This document shows, piece after piece, positions 1 through 12,000 of a stretch of DNA of 64,000 bases. Within the stretch, counting starts at the first letter, position 1, and each line of letters starts with the position of its first letter. Source of the DNA: Lactuca virosa (Eukaryota > Streptophyta > Magnoliopsida > Asterales > Asteraceae); the NCBI GenBank assembly GCA_928212115.1, contig CAKMRJ010004445.1, positions 76,762,597-76,826,596 of the forward strand. The letters run 5' to 3'. Under the pieces are notes generated by a model. That model saw nothing but the letters and a program-made list of their open reading frames with translations. It was not told the DNA's origin and did not search any database. The translations under genes were made by a program, and so were the position numbers.

Positions 1-2209
1 CCAAACTCTCCCTCGAAGTAACACCAGTCTTCAAATCCGCAAATGAATATTCGACAAACCCGAGAAGCTTCGAATACACATCATTCTCCCCCTTTTTATA
101 ATCAAAAAATGATTATAAAACCCATTAAGGGTGAGAAGCGCCCGAGGAATAGTCTTCATAATACCCCCCTTGATGTGTACCAAAAATGAAACACCAAAAA
201 TCTTGCACGGAAAAACAATCACGAAAAAGCCTCAAAAAATTTCCAAATTCGTGAAAAAATTTTAATTTTGGGTGAAATTGTCACTTTCTGAAACTTGCAG
301 GGACCCATTGCGCCAAAAAACAGCCAAATATGCAAAACTCTCCCCCTTTTCCATAGCTGGGTAGAGAGTGTCAATTTGCATAAACTGTAGGGGCCTAAAA
401 TGCATTTTCTTTAATTTCTCAGGAAAATCAGTCCTTTTTCGAAAATGGGTATGAACCGCCAAATTTTCGAAACTTCAGGGACTATTTTCGACAATTTTTC
501 TCTTTGTGCTCCAAACATACGAAGATTTTAACCAAACATTCGAAGAGTTGAAAAAATTGTCACTCTTTCGTAAGATGAGGGGTAATTTTCGAAAATTCTG
601 CTTTTTCTTTACAAAACTAACGAACTGTTGCTCCAATCATACGAAGCCTTGTAAAAGGTGTTAAACTATCAAAATTTCAGGGGCCATTTTCGTAACTTTT
701 GGATTTCTTCTTCCTCATTTCATACGAAATCAGGTAAATGTACGAAACTTTTTCCTTTTTCTCTCTCCTCTTCGTATGAAAATTCATCTGCCGATATGAA
801 CGAAAATCTTTTAAGCTTTCTTCTTCCCTTCGTACGAAATTGAATCAAAATTTCCCAGTTCATCGATTTTGTTCCTTCTCATATTGACATCAAAATCAAT
901 ACTTCGTTTTTCAGTAACAAACATCCAAAAACTCGTCGACATCCAAATCTTTCGAAATCACAAAACAAAATCTGATCATCGACATCAACTATTGAATCTC
1001 TCGTCGCTTCGCGTTTCCAAATAATCAACCATCTACATCGATTTTTGTTGTACACAAATCGACTATCGACTTACAAACCATTAACCTATTTCGTTTCTTC
1101 AAGCAATGATCATCAATCATTCGAAAATTCAACCACAGTCCACAACTATCGACCATCAATTCCAATCGACATCAAAAACAATAACCATACTTGATTTCAC
1201 ACCCTTCACACTTCGCTATTGACCTTGTCGATTCATCCCCAAAACACCATCGTCATTCATCTGTTCGTTAATAGACCCATGATTCCATCCAAAATCTACC
1301 ATTAATATCAAAACAATCGATTCGAAAATCAAACATTCGACTATTACTCCTTTGAAATCTACTCCAACTCAAATTGATTCCCAAATCAATCCTTATGCAA
1401 ATAGAATTACATACACCAGTCACAACTTCGACTTCAAGGCATTCAACACCAAATAACATTTGAATTCGATTTTGACTCCAAACAAAAACAATCGATTATT
1501 AACCTTATCTCATGTTTGACTTTTTGATTCAGTGAAATCGATTCTATCATCAAGACAGCCAATTCCTAAAACAACTTCCAAACTGATTCAGATCATAAAG
1601 TCAATGTCAATTATACGACTTATCAACCAATTTCAAATCGAAAATTACTAAATCAATTTTGACTTTCAACTCATCAGTCGACAAACACAAATCGACATCA
1701 CATTCGATTCCTTTTGAGAACCAAATCCAAAATCACATAGACTTGCAAATCCAGATTGCAAGTTCAATGAAATCAAGATACGATATTGATTTGAACACGA
1801 GACAGATTCCAGGCTTATTCCAAATATCTCAAGATATCGATTTGAACTCAAATGAGTGGATGCGAACTCAAAAACATCAAGGTTAAACTTTCTTTACTGA
1901 TGCAAAAAGAACGATACGAGATTAAGAAATAGATGATAAATGGATTTCGAAATGGGCTCAATCTGATGAACAGTAACAGACTTAGAAATTGAGTTTGGGT
2001 TCAAATTATTAATTGATGAATAGTAGTGGATTGTAAATGTTTTGGGCTTCAAATCGGATCTCATGAACATAGCATAAAAATGATTTTGATTTTTATTTTT
2101 AGAAATTTGATCTAAACAAAAATAATTGAATCAATCAATGGGGTTGAAACGAATTTGATTCAATGATGCATATCGATCAAAAATGAAAAACGAAAAACAT
2201 GAATCGAAA
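1..2209. other. AT-rich interior of a retroelement, no supported gene
   Basis: No convincing coding region is visible; the short open frames have no recognisable motif. The minus strand carries two polypurine tracts of the AAAAGGGGGAG type (plus-strand positions 86-97 and 340-350). These resemble the tracts in the Copia elements elsewhere in this window. The many TTCG and CGAA words are also like the Copia spacers at 7.2-8.9 kb and 25.1-26.7 kb. I infer that this is the downstream, mostly noncoding part of the minus-strand element whose leader begins at 3441. No LTR end or target duplication was found here. Confidence 0.35.
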
Positions 2210-3187
2210 TCATGGATGTTTTGGATTCCATTTGATAATTTGATATACCTTTTTGACGAATCGAGTTCCGTTTGCAACGATCGAATCAAATTTAGACGAT
2301 CTTGGTTCTTTTGTTGGAATCGGAAAATCTCCAATTTGAACATTGTACCACCCACTATGCGTGATGTACAACTCGTTCTTCGTGTTCTTCATGTTCTTCA
2401 ACGATCCAAGAACATCTTCAAAAGAACCACCAACACTTTTGGGTTTTGACTTCAAATTCAATGCAACACTTAGAGATTGTTGCTTTGGAACCCATATTTG
2501 CTTCACGGATTTCGGCTTCACAATATTTGACAATTTTTGTGAGTAAACCCGCTTGTTTTTCGGATTAATCTTCATCTTCTTTTTCTTTTTCATCTTTTTG
2601 CATCTTGAAGACTTGATTTCATGAACAAACCCACTTTCCACAACTTCAACTTTATGAGTTTGAATCAAATCTTTTGGAGTTTGATACTTGTGAATTTCTT
2701 GGATCACCGGCTTCCGATAAGAAATCATTCCTTCAAACGAATCACAAGAACACAAAATATCATCGGTTTGAACTCCAATCGAGCAAAAAACTTTTTCATC
2801 TTGAAAATCAACTTGAACTCCTTTTTCTTGAACATCAAGAACATCACATTGAAATCCATTTTCAAGAACTTCAACAAACTTAAGAGCACGAAGATCATTT
2901 GGGTCTTCAATAAGAGAAACCTATTTCTTTTTGAACAAATATTTTTCTTCTCCAATCTTATCACTACTACGTGATGATATGGACCATGTAATATCAGCCA
3001 ACCATTTGATCTCACAAAGTGGTTGAAATATCAATTTTCCATGATCATCCTTCAAACCTCCATAAAAAACCATAGTTTCCCAATATATCGAATTGTTTAA
3101 CACTAACCCATAATATTGATCTTTATTGACTTTGTATTTGATATCTTCAACGATCACAATCCAAGAATTGTAAGGCAAATTCACCAT
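2210..3187 (-). pseudogene. unrecognised ORF of a non-autonomous Copia-type element
   Basis: Reading leftwards from an ATG at 3187, one frame runs about 325 codons to a TGA at 2210-2212, broken only by a TAG at 2921-2923. I chose this ATG because it is the first in the frame after an A-rich leader that starts at a tRNA-Met primer-binding site (3427-3438), the place where gag normally starts. The protein does not look like gag: there is no zinc knuckle, protease or RT motif. It begins MVNLPYNSWIVIVEDIKY, has a very basic middle (KKMKKKKKMK) and contains QIWVPK, a short string also typical of Copia gag C-termini. I do not recognise a family. It could be a highly diverged gag or a sequence acquired by a non-autonomous element. 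Confidence 0.45.
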
Positions 3188-3426
3188 GATTACAAAAACT
3201 TGAAGATTTCTAGAGAGAGAAAGTGATTTTGAATGGGTTTTCCAGAGAGAGAAAGCAAAAATCACTTGAATTCTAGTGAAGAAAATCGAATTATGAATAG
3301 AATCAAAGATGAATTCGATTTCTAGAATCCAAAAACTCTCTAAACATGAAGATCAAAGATCAAAAAATGAATCACCAAATCAAGATAGCCATCAAGGATC
3401 AATTCTTGATCCAATCAAGAACACCC

Positions 3427-3438
3427 ACTCTGATACCA
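3427..3438 (-). promoter_or_regulatory. primer-binding site, tRNA-Met type
   Basis: The minus strand reads TGGTATCAGAGT two bases after an LTR ending in TCATCA. This matches the start of the initiator-Met PBS seen in copia B (17806-17817). A leader of about 240 bases without a gene (3188-3426) separates it from the ORF at 3187. Confidence 0.75.
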
Positions 3439-3440
3439 AT

Positions 3441-3602
3441 TGATGAATCAAAGAATCGAGTATAAAATGAATCAGAGTATAAAATCAAGTAAGAATGCGA
3501 AATTGAACACCGGATGTAAATATGATCTTGTTTCAGCTCTATTACGCTTTCGAATGTTTACAGAGTACAAAGACAGGTCTGTAAAAACTCTTATCTAACT
3601 CT
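3441..3602 (-). repeat. truncated Copia LTR (3' half)
   Basis: Read on the minus strand, this stretch aligns by eye with the last ~150 bases of the copia A LTR (13612-13765). Shared words include GAGTTAGATAAGAG near the start, AGATCATATTTACATC in the middle and GATTCATCA at the end. The 5' part of the LTR, including the TATA box, is missing. At about 3602 it is fused directly to the end of a Copia gag fragment. Confidence 0.7.
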
Positions 3603-6600
3603 TTGTTTTGATTACTGGTTTCCATGCTTTGACGGATATGTTCGAATCCTTAGAAGATAGACTTCCATTTGATGAAGTATTTACATACTTTTCATAGGCT
3701 TCGTGAATTTGCTCCTTTGAAAATGTATTCGACTGATACATTTTTCCTTTGCCTTCAAGCCAATGATCAATGTTCTTTCTTGAAGTTATCCATTTTTCAT
3801 GTGAAATTTTCATAGTTTCTTTCTTTGTATGATTAGGAAAATTTGGCTTTTGAGGAACAAAATCAACTTTTGGATTGGTTAGAAAAGATTGACGATAAGA
3901 TGTATCAACTGTGGATTTAAAATTTTGACGTTGAAAGAATTTTTGATTTGGATTTGATGTATTTGGAATATTAGTTTTTGAAACTTTCGAAAACTTTGGT
4001 TGTTTATTCATTTCAGACCTTGAATTTTTAGCTTTGAAAACATTTTTGGATGATTGTGATTCAGACATCTTTTGTGACTCAATAATCTGCCAAAATAGTT
4101 TCTTCCTAGCTTGTCTTTTTGAAATGTTATTTTCCTTCGAAAATTTGTCAATTTGATCTTTGAATTCCTTGGAGTTTAGTTTGACAACTTTTTCATTTTC
4201 CTTTACAACTTGTTTTGAATTATCTTTTTCAATTTTTGATTTTTCAACCCATTTTCTTTGTGGTTTTTGACGATGAAAAACATACGAATTCTTTGTTAGG
4301 TTGTTTTCAACTCTGCTTTGATTTGCAAAGAAACCTTCATCGGTTGTTTTCAAATTATCTTCTTCAACTAACTTTTTTAATTGTGGTTTGATATTCTCAA
4401 CATTTCGAGTAGTTACGAATACTTGATTTGGAAAAATGACATCATCTGTATACTTGAAATTTGGATAAACCACAGTATTCGTTTCAAGATAATGATCACC
4501 TTTTTCATTCATTACTTTTTCGAACTTTTGTGTATCGCCATACACTTGATCAACCACTATTCGAGGAATTTCTTCTTCCTTCGAAGATTTCTTTTCCTTC
4601 GAAATTTTCTCTTCTTTTTCATATTCGCTATCATCAGTTTAACTGTCTCGGAGATCGACGAAGTCCATATCACAAACTTTCGAAGTTGAGGGTATATCAG
4701 TTTCTTTCTTAACCATCAAATCCTTAACTGTTTCTTTCCCTTTAAATGTTGATGCAACATTAACAACAGACAACTGGGAACAATCAACATCCTCAAGATC
4801 ACTAATTTCACTAATATTGTCAGAATTATCTTCAATATCAGCAAAATTAGATTGAGAATCAGATGTTGAATTCTCAGTCTTTTTCAAAATTTGAATTTGT
4901 TTAGATTTAGTCAAAGTATCATTTACTATGTTAACTAATTCGTTCGCATCAAGACATTCATCAATTTTGACAATTCCATATTTATATCTATCATCAGGAA
5001 CTTTGTCAAAATCAGCAATTATTTTCTCACAATCATACAAAATATTATCTACCTTAGCTCTTTCGTATGCTAGAAAAGGCAGTAATTTTCTATGTTGTTC
5101 TTTACTTATTTCACATGAATGATGTAAATCAGTTAATTTGCCATAAAGTCTCTTAGCAAAATTACAGTATATATTTCTTTGTGCTAGCAAAAGTTTGACT
5201 TCATTTGATAAAGCATCCCTATCACACATAATATTTGTTATCTGTAATTCCAAAGAATCAATTCTACTTATTTTCATGTCTAATCGCTTTTTGATCTCTA
5301 ATAACTCCATGGACAACTTGTTGGCCTCATTGCTAGCAGACACAATAATTGAATCATAATAAGTAACTGTCTCATCAAAAGATAGTAGTTCAGAATCATA
5401 AGCGTGTTTAGGAATATTAAAAGATTCGAGAATATTACGTACCTTTGTTGTCATTGGAGATTTTTCTGCTGTCTTGGATACGAAGCATCTTCCTTTCACT
5501 TCGAATTCCTCTTCATCTGAGTCCTCCTCCATCTTCGCATACATTGCTCCATTTGTTGGATTCCTCATTTCTTCATCGTCTGACCCGGATGAGCAGATTT
5601 GATAAGTTCCATCCTCCTCCTATTCACCCCTTGCGACCAGTGATAAATTCTTCGCTTTCGCACGAACCTCCTCAAGCTTCTCTGCATAATAAGCCTCATC
5701 TTTTACTTTATTCTTTCTCTCATCCTTCTTCCGAAGCATACAATCATTCGCAAGATGATTGGCTCCATTGCAATAATGACAATCAATACCAGCATCACCT
5801 TTCAGCTTCTTCTAACTCTTTCCTTCAGACATTTTCGAATCTTTCTTCTCAACCTTCTTTTTCTCCTCAACAACAGTTTTAATCACAACACTTCCTTTTG
5901 CCTCAACAAGCTTAGCCTTCGAATTGAACGGCTTTTTGAAAAGCTTCTTAACATGATTATTCGAGTAAAATGCTATTGCCTCATCATCCGAATTCATGAT
6001 GAATCCCTCTTCTTCCTCAGAATCACCATTTTCAACTTCTTTCTCAGATATCTTTGACACAAGTGCCAATGGACCTCCCAAATTCAGCTTCGATTCCTCA
6101 ACAATTTCATTTATCTCAATTTTGTGTGTCTTCAACTGATTGTACAAATCATTGAGAGTTGATGTATCAAAACTTTGCTGATTCTTCACCATCATACTCA
6201 CGCTTCTCCATTCTTTTCGAAGACCCATCACAAAGATAAGATTGAATTCCATTGAAGTCCTGGTAATTCCATAGCGATTGCAACGATAGATTAACTCGTT
6301 CAGACGATCATAGTAAACTTCAATTGTTTCTCCTTCTTTTTGCTTGAAATCTTTTAGCTCGACCAAACACTGTTTGACTGAATTGATTTTCGTCTTCTCA
6401 CTTCCTTGAAACTTATCTTTCAGATTTTTCCAGGCTTCCTTAGCAGTTGTACAACTCCTTACGTAATTGTACACAACTGGAGGTAAAGCACCTCGCAGTT
6501 CCCTCATACATCTCTTCTCTAGTTTCTTCAGACGATCAGTTTGATTATGAACACCAGAACTTGTAGATGATGATCCAATTGCTTGAACATTCACTGGAAC

Positions 6601-6771
6601 ATTGACATTTCCAGTGATACATGACCATAATTCTTCATCAAGACCATTCAGATAATCCTGCATGCGATCAGCCCACTGATCATAATATTCAGGTATTAGC
6701 ATTGGAATTTTGGTTGATGATCCTAACAAATGAGAAAACGAGGTCATCGAATTGAGATTGAAGCTCGCCAT
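3603..6771 (-). pseudogene. Ty1/Copia (SIRE-like) gag, inverted, three in-frame stops
   Basis: Structural polyprotein (capsid and nucleocapsid) of the copia A family. The ATG at 6771 gives MASFNLNSMTSFSHLLGSS, matching the start of the copia B gag (18051). Order along the protein: capsid-type helical region with LRGALPPVVYNYVRSC; a CCHC knuckle CHYCNGANHLANDC (C-X2-C-X4-H-X4-C) near 5750; a long linker with coiled-coil character around 5.0-5.4 kb; an acidic segment; and a lysine- and asparagine-rich tail. One frame is kept throughout, with stops near 5812, 5630 and 4639 and no frameshift seen. Homology with copia B ends near its position 21290, where this copy joins an LTR fragment; the last gag residues, protease and pol are absent. 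It lies opposite in orientation to the copia A 3' half that follows. Confidence 0.85.
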
Positions 6772-6890
6772 TGTTGTAAGGAAGATGATTTTGAAAATTT
6801 TTAAGAAGATTTGGAAATTTGAAAACAAACTGGTTGAATCAAATCGGAATTACAAGAGGAACACTCGATTCAACAATTCAAATGCAGAAT
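6772..6890 (-). other. Copia 5' leader ending at an inversion breakpoint
   Basis: On the minus strand this matches the copia B leader just before its gag ATG (for example TGTTGAATCGAGTGTTC, compare 17950-17975). At about 6890 the homology stops. The next bases on the plus strand match the RNase H of the same family, so this is a head-on rearrangement junction. Confidence 0.7.
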
Positions 6891-7147
6891 CAAATCACAA
6901 ACTAAAATCTATACGCATTTGTCATAATCCAGTACAACATTCGAAAACTAAACATATAGCTCTTCGTTATCACTTTATCAAAGATCATGTGGAAGATGGA
7001 AACATTGAAGTTCATTTTGTAAAAACAACTGATCAGCTTGCTGATATTTTTACAAAAGCTTTGGATGAAAAATCGTTTGTTCGAATTTTGACAGGTTTGG
7101 GAATGATTGAAGCGAGTTCAGTTCCAGGACGGATTTCGAATGTATAA
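6891..7147 (+). pseudogene. Copia RNase H C-terminal fragment
   Basis: The last ~80 codons of Copia pol. Visible motifs are NPVQHSKTKHIALRYHFIKD and TTDQLADIFTKAL, the standard end of plant Copia RNase H. It aligns with copia B 24790-25043 and stops at 7145-7147. Protease, integrase, RT and most of RNase H are missing because the fragment begins at the inversion breakpoint. Confidence 0.85.
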
Positions 7148-7384
7148 CAAAGGAGTGTAATATAAATGTGTCGATTCAGAGGAAATAAGACGCCATTCAG
7201 CGGTTACTGTTCATAGTCAACGCTTCGACACACTTCGAATTCGACAATCTGCATGATGGCTGTGTGGTACACATTTTCGTTAGTTTGTCAAATTTTCGTA
7301 AGAGTGGCGAATTATAGTTTGTTTACAAATTTTCATTTGTTTGTAAAAATGTTTTTTCGTATGTTTGTATCTTAGTTTTATTTT

Positions 7385-7525
7385 CAAAAAATCAAAAACT
7401 ACAAAAAGATTTTCTTTTCGTTTTGTTGTTATCTTTTCGAAAAATCAAAAACTACAAAAAGATTTTCTTTTCGTTTTGTTGTTATCTTTTCGAAAAATCA
7501 AAACTCCAAAAAGATTTTCTTTTGT
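7385..7525 (+). repeat. tandem repeat, 53 bp period
   Basis: ATCAAAAACT recurs at 7391 and 7444, with a further ATCA start at 7497, giving two near-identical 53 bp units and a partial third. It sits just after the pol stop. Confidence 0.8.
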
Positions 7526-7730
7526 TAATTGTTTTATTTTTCGAAAACATTCACAAAAACTCAAAAATATTTTTTTTGAAAAATCAAAAATATCAAAAAG
7601 ATTGCTGTTATTCTCTTTGTTTCTTTTTCATTGTGCAGATAACACGAACATTTTTTCAAGGGTTATGCTTATGTTTCTATGGGAAGGTAAACTTTCGTCA
7701 ACTATGTACTAGTTAGGTTGTCCCTTGAAG

Positions 7731-7744
7731 CATGCTGCAGCATG
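7731..7744. other. 14 bp perfect palindrome
   Basis: CATGCTGCAGCATG equals its own reverse complement. The same palindrome lies at the matching place in copia B (25518-25531). Confidence 0.8.
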
Positions 7745-8918
7745 TTGACCCAAGCCTCTGTAGACTTTATGTGTGTTTACGAAAGCCTTAATGAAAATTT
7801 TCATACGAAAATTTCTTCCCAAGTCGGGCTTATATTCACATTAGTCGATTGAGCTACCTTACTCTTCTCACATGAGTTAAGAGTTATCTGTTTTGTCCGA
7901 AAATAACAGAGGTACAATTTCGTTCTTCATAATCACTCTTTTTCATCACAAAATTTCTTACACTTGCACACACGAAGACATATATCCAAGAGGTCTTTGA
8001 TTCAACCCATCAAGATTTAGATATGTCAAAATTCTGTGTTAGTGATCTGACATCATGAGGTCGTGATGAAAGTGAAACCCAACTTCATATCTTAATAAGG
8101 AATTGACGGGGAACTATGTTCCAGATTTGACGAAACATTTGTTTCAGTACCATTTTTCGAAACTCAAAATCATTTTCTATTCTTATGCGTGATCTTGATC
8201 AAACTATCGAAACCCACGATAATTGTTACCCAACAGGATCCAGAACAAATATTTTTTTAATATGATTTATGTAAAAGTTTCATTTGCTTTCAATGTTACT
8301 ATCAACATATTTCAAAGCATACTTGTCACTGACTACACTGGTCAAACAAGTAATTTCTGTTATAATTACTCACCTTATGTTTAGGATGATATGTAACGAA
8401 ATTTTAAACCACCCAATAAGCCTAACAAAAAAAGCCCTTCGATACTTCTCTACATGTATTCGATTGTAATTCACGGGACAATATACAAGCAGTTGATTAT
8501 CTTTCTTGATAATTAATGAAGTAACCTTTGCCCGGGGTTTCTCTGCTTTTGTGTCGAAATTTTTGACATCACAGATCCAAATTTTTGTTAATTTGTTTCT
8601 TACCTTTTCTTTGGCACACAACACACACGAAATCCTTGAGGTTCTGAGTAACACCAACTCAGGCTGATGATTTCAACAGTCTAGCAAATGACTTCGTCTC
8701 TAAACCCAAAGACGAAAGAGCTTAACCTCCATCCGAAGGTTGCTAACGGTTACTATTCCTTGACAAGACACGAACAGACTGTGTGAGGAGACGTTTCCTG
8801 GTTTCAAGGCGATGTGACAGTTACTTTTTGACGCATGGCAGACTGGTGCGACTTTTAAGGTGCCACGTCGGATCTCAATCAATGTCTATCCTGCGTTTAA
8901 TTCAAATTAAGGGTTACA

Positions 8919-8925
8919 TATAAAA
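8919..8925 (+). promoter_or_regulatory. candidate TATA box for ORF3 of copia A
   Basis: TATAAAA within GGGTTACATATAAAAAGG, 96 bases before the ORF3 ATG at 9015. A C/T-rich leader (TTCTCTCTGTTCTTC) lies between. Copia B has the same GGGGTTACATATAAAA block at its ORF3. Confidence 0.55.
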
Positions 8926-9014
8926 AGGGCATTTACGGGTTCTTTATCTTTTTACGCACACAAAAGAACTCAAATACCCAAGTTCTCTCTGTTCTTCAAA
9001 GCTTCTAAACCCTA

Positions 9015-12000
9015 ATGATGGCTGGCGTTGATTCTACTTCTCGAACAACTGAAGACATCACTTCTCAACCGATCATGAAGATTCAAAGCACTAATTATCA
9101 AGTGAAAGCAGATGTGTCTTTGTATCCAGAAGAATTGAAGATGCTAATTGTCACATTGAAGAGTTCTGTTCTTTCCAAGGCGATGTTCAATTCTCTCTCA
9201 GTTCCTCTCTCATGGCTTTCTCAGGCAGGATCCACTACTACTTATAGCAAAGCAATGGATATCATCACCTTTCAACTGGTGAATGACAAGAAAATCCATT
9301 TGTCCAAGAAGATCTTTTGTCAGATTCTGGATATTCCCAATTCTCAACTTGTTACTGATCTCTCTTATGCACAAGTTATTCATATGTTTAATGAGATGGG
9401 TCATCAACCCCCACTCACAAAGATCAGTGATTTCAAGAAATCAGCCCTGCCAACTGTTTGGAATTTCTTGTTTGGAATTTTTCTTCGATGCTTGACAGGT
9501 CGAAGTGTTGGCTTAGACAAAGGTCGCATAGAGGTTTATGCGATGGTGGCAGGATTGTATTATGATATCTCTGTCGACTACTCTACTCAACTATGGAAGG
9601 AATTCCAAAAGAGTGTCGAAAACACGAATGTGGTTCAAGGCATTTCGTGTGCTAGATATTGGAGCTTAATCCTTGGTTATTTCTATGATAAAGAAGGAAT
9701 TGTTGTCCCTGCTGATGAAGAAAAGGCTGAGTTTCTGAAGTATCACTTCCCAAAGGAAGTTTCGGATGATATGGAGGTATTCACACACATTGCTCGGATT
9801 CCTGATGCAATGTTAAAGAGGGTTGAGCCAACAAATTTAGTGTTGGTTGAGTACTTGAAAACCATTAATCCAGATGTTGAGACTGGAAAATTATTGTCGG
9901 AAGAGGAAGCTGGTCCTTCAAAGAAGTCTAAACGTTCTAAAAAGGATGCAAAAGCTACACCAGAAAAGTCAGTTCACGAATCAAAGAAGTCTCCTGAGAA
10001 GATTGTGCATGAATCTACGAAGTCTCCAAAGAAGCCTGAGACGGCTGAAGTGAATGTCTCGACTGTTGTCATCAAACCAGTGGAACATGTTGATGATATT
10101 GTAGTGGCAGAGAAAATTCCTTCGAAAACTGGTGTTTTTCGTCGTTTGAAGAAAAGGTCTAGGGGTTCTAGAAAATCTTCTGATGGTGGATCAAAATTTC
10201 CTCCTTCTAATGTTCGTAAACCACAACTCTCTCATCAAGGAGTTATTTTTCGAGAGGTTCCAGCTCCAGTCTCGCCTCTATCTAGGAAAAGGCTGAGTTT
10301 CTGAAGTATCACTTCCCAAAGGAAGTTTCGGATGATATGGAGGTATTCACACACATTGCTCGGATTCCTGATGCAATGTTAAAGAGGGTTGAGCCAACAA
10401 ATTTAGTGTTGGTTGAGTACTTGAAAACCATTAATCCAGATGTTGAGACTGGAAAATTATTGTCGAAAGAGGAAGCTGGTCCTTCTAAAAAGTCTAAACG
10501 TTCTAAAAAGTATGCAAAAGCTACACCAGAAAAGCCAGTTCACGAATCAAAGAAGTATCCTAAGAAGATTGTGCATGAATCTACGAAGTCTCCAAAGAAG
10601 CCTGAGAGGGCTGAAGTGAATGTTTCGACTGTTGTCATCAAACCAGTGGAACCTGTTGATGATATTGTAGTGGCAGAGAAAATTCCTTCGAAAACTGGTG
10701 TTTTTCGTCGTTTGAAGAAAAGGTCTAGGGGTTCCAGAAAATCTTGTGATGGTGGATCAAAATTTTCTCCTTCTAATGTTCGTAAACCACAACTCTCTCA
10801 TCAAGGAGTTATTTTTCGAGAGGTTCCAGCTCCAGTCTCACCTCTATCTTAGAAACGAAGAGCTGAAGATGTGGCCATACATATTTCGAAGAAGAAGAAA
10901 AGACAAAGAAAGTTGGTTATTCAAGAGGCATCTTCTGAAGAAGAAATTGTTCCTCAAACACCATAACCAATTGTTTCACAATCTGTATCTACTCCTGAGA
11001 AGACAATCGTCATACCACCCGAAGTCTCGTTAACTGAATCACATACTGAGGAGGTTCGAACTTCAGGCATTGTTACATACGTATCTCATACGGATGTAAA
11101 TGTCAACATGGGTGAGGAAGAGTCGAACAAAGAGGTTGCACCTACTAATCAAGGTATTCCTGTATCTTCAAAACCAGACAGTTTCGTTTCTTTATCACTT
11201 TTTATTCTTCCGAATACTACAAATTTCCCAACTTTTGAAACCATTATTCATCAACCCTTTACCACTCTTTTTCCATCTCAATCTACTGATTCTCTCAAAA
11301 TTAATTCACCTGTTCAACCTTCACCTGTTGTTGAAGTTGATACTGATAATGAAGGTTTTGGAGGTGCCTTTGAAGATTTACAGTTTGATGATGAAGAAGA
11401 TCACTTCCCTGATCATATGTTGATGACGATGAAACAATTCAAGATTTTTAACCAGAAGTTGAATTCTATTCTTCAATCACAAGCAGATTTGGGGAGTAAT
11501 TCGTCTGTATCTCATCTGGAAGTTGATAATATGCTGAAAACATTCGAAGGAAAAGTGGTAAGTAAAGTCTCTGGAATGGTCTGAGATTCAGAGATTCGTC
11601 TGTTGGAAAAGATTGATCACAATGATCAAAATGATGAATTACGGGTCAATTCTCCCAATTCGATGTTCAGAGGGGAAGTGAAACAATTCAAGCATTTGAT
11701 AAAAGAACGACATGTACTATTCGTTCAAGATGTCAAGAAGGTGAGGGAAGATGTAAATTTGCAAATCCAAGAACTTCGACAGGATATGACAAAAGAAATC
11801 TCAATCGTCCAACGTGATTATGCTTCAATCAATCAGAAAATTGACATCATTTGTGATGCTGTTACCAAATATGTCAAACTGTACGAAGATTTGTGTCCTC
11901 AACTTACTCAATTTTCGACCAAGGAAAATCAAAGCTTTGTGGAAGTGCTTAATTCGCTGAAGGAGCTTAAAGAGTTAACTGTTAAATCAGTTTCTTCTCC

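Larger units (their letters stand above)
7148..9014 (+). other. Copia A spacer between pol and ORF3
   Basis: Noncoding region of about 1.87 kb. It aligns in patches with the copia B spacer (25044-26828): a tandem repeat near its start, a CATGCTGCAGCATG palindrome, then shared blocks such as TTCACATTAGTC and ACTGACTACACTGGTCAAAC. It ends in a TATA box (8919) and a C/T-rich leader ending AAACCCTAATG at the ORF3 start. Small open frames inside are not conserved and are not called. Confidence 0.65.

Noticed and set aside
658..1886. Short plus- and minus-strand frames in the first 2 kb
   Set aside because: No motif, no start context and low complexity; they look like chance frames.
3427..3438. 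Possible tRNA-Met genes at the TGGTATCAGAG sites (also 17806, 46802, 54073)
   Set aside because: Only a dozen bases complementary to the tRNA 3' end are present, always next to an LTR. They are primer-binding sites, not tRNA genes.
7365..7716. Two overlapping ~100 codon frames rich in Phe and Lys
   Set aside because: They are the 53 bp tandem repeat read through. The matching region of copia B has no equivalent conserved frame.
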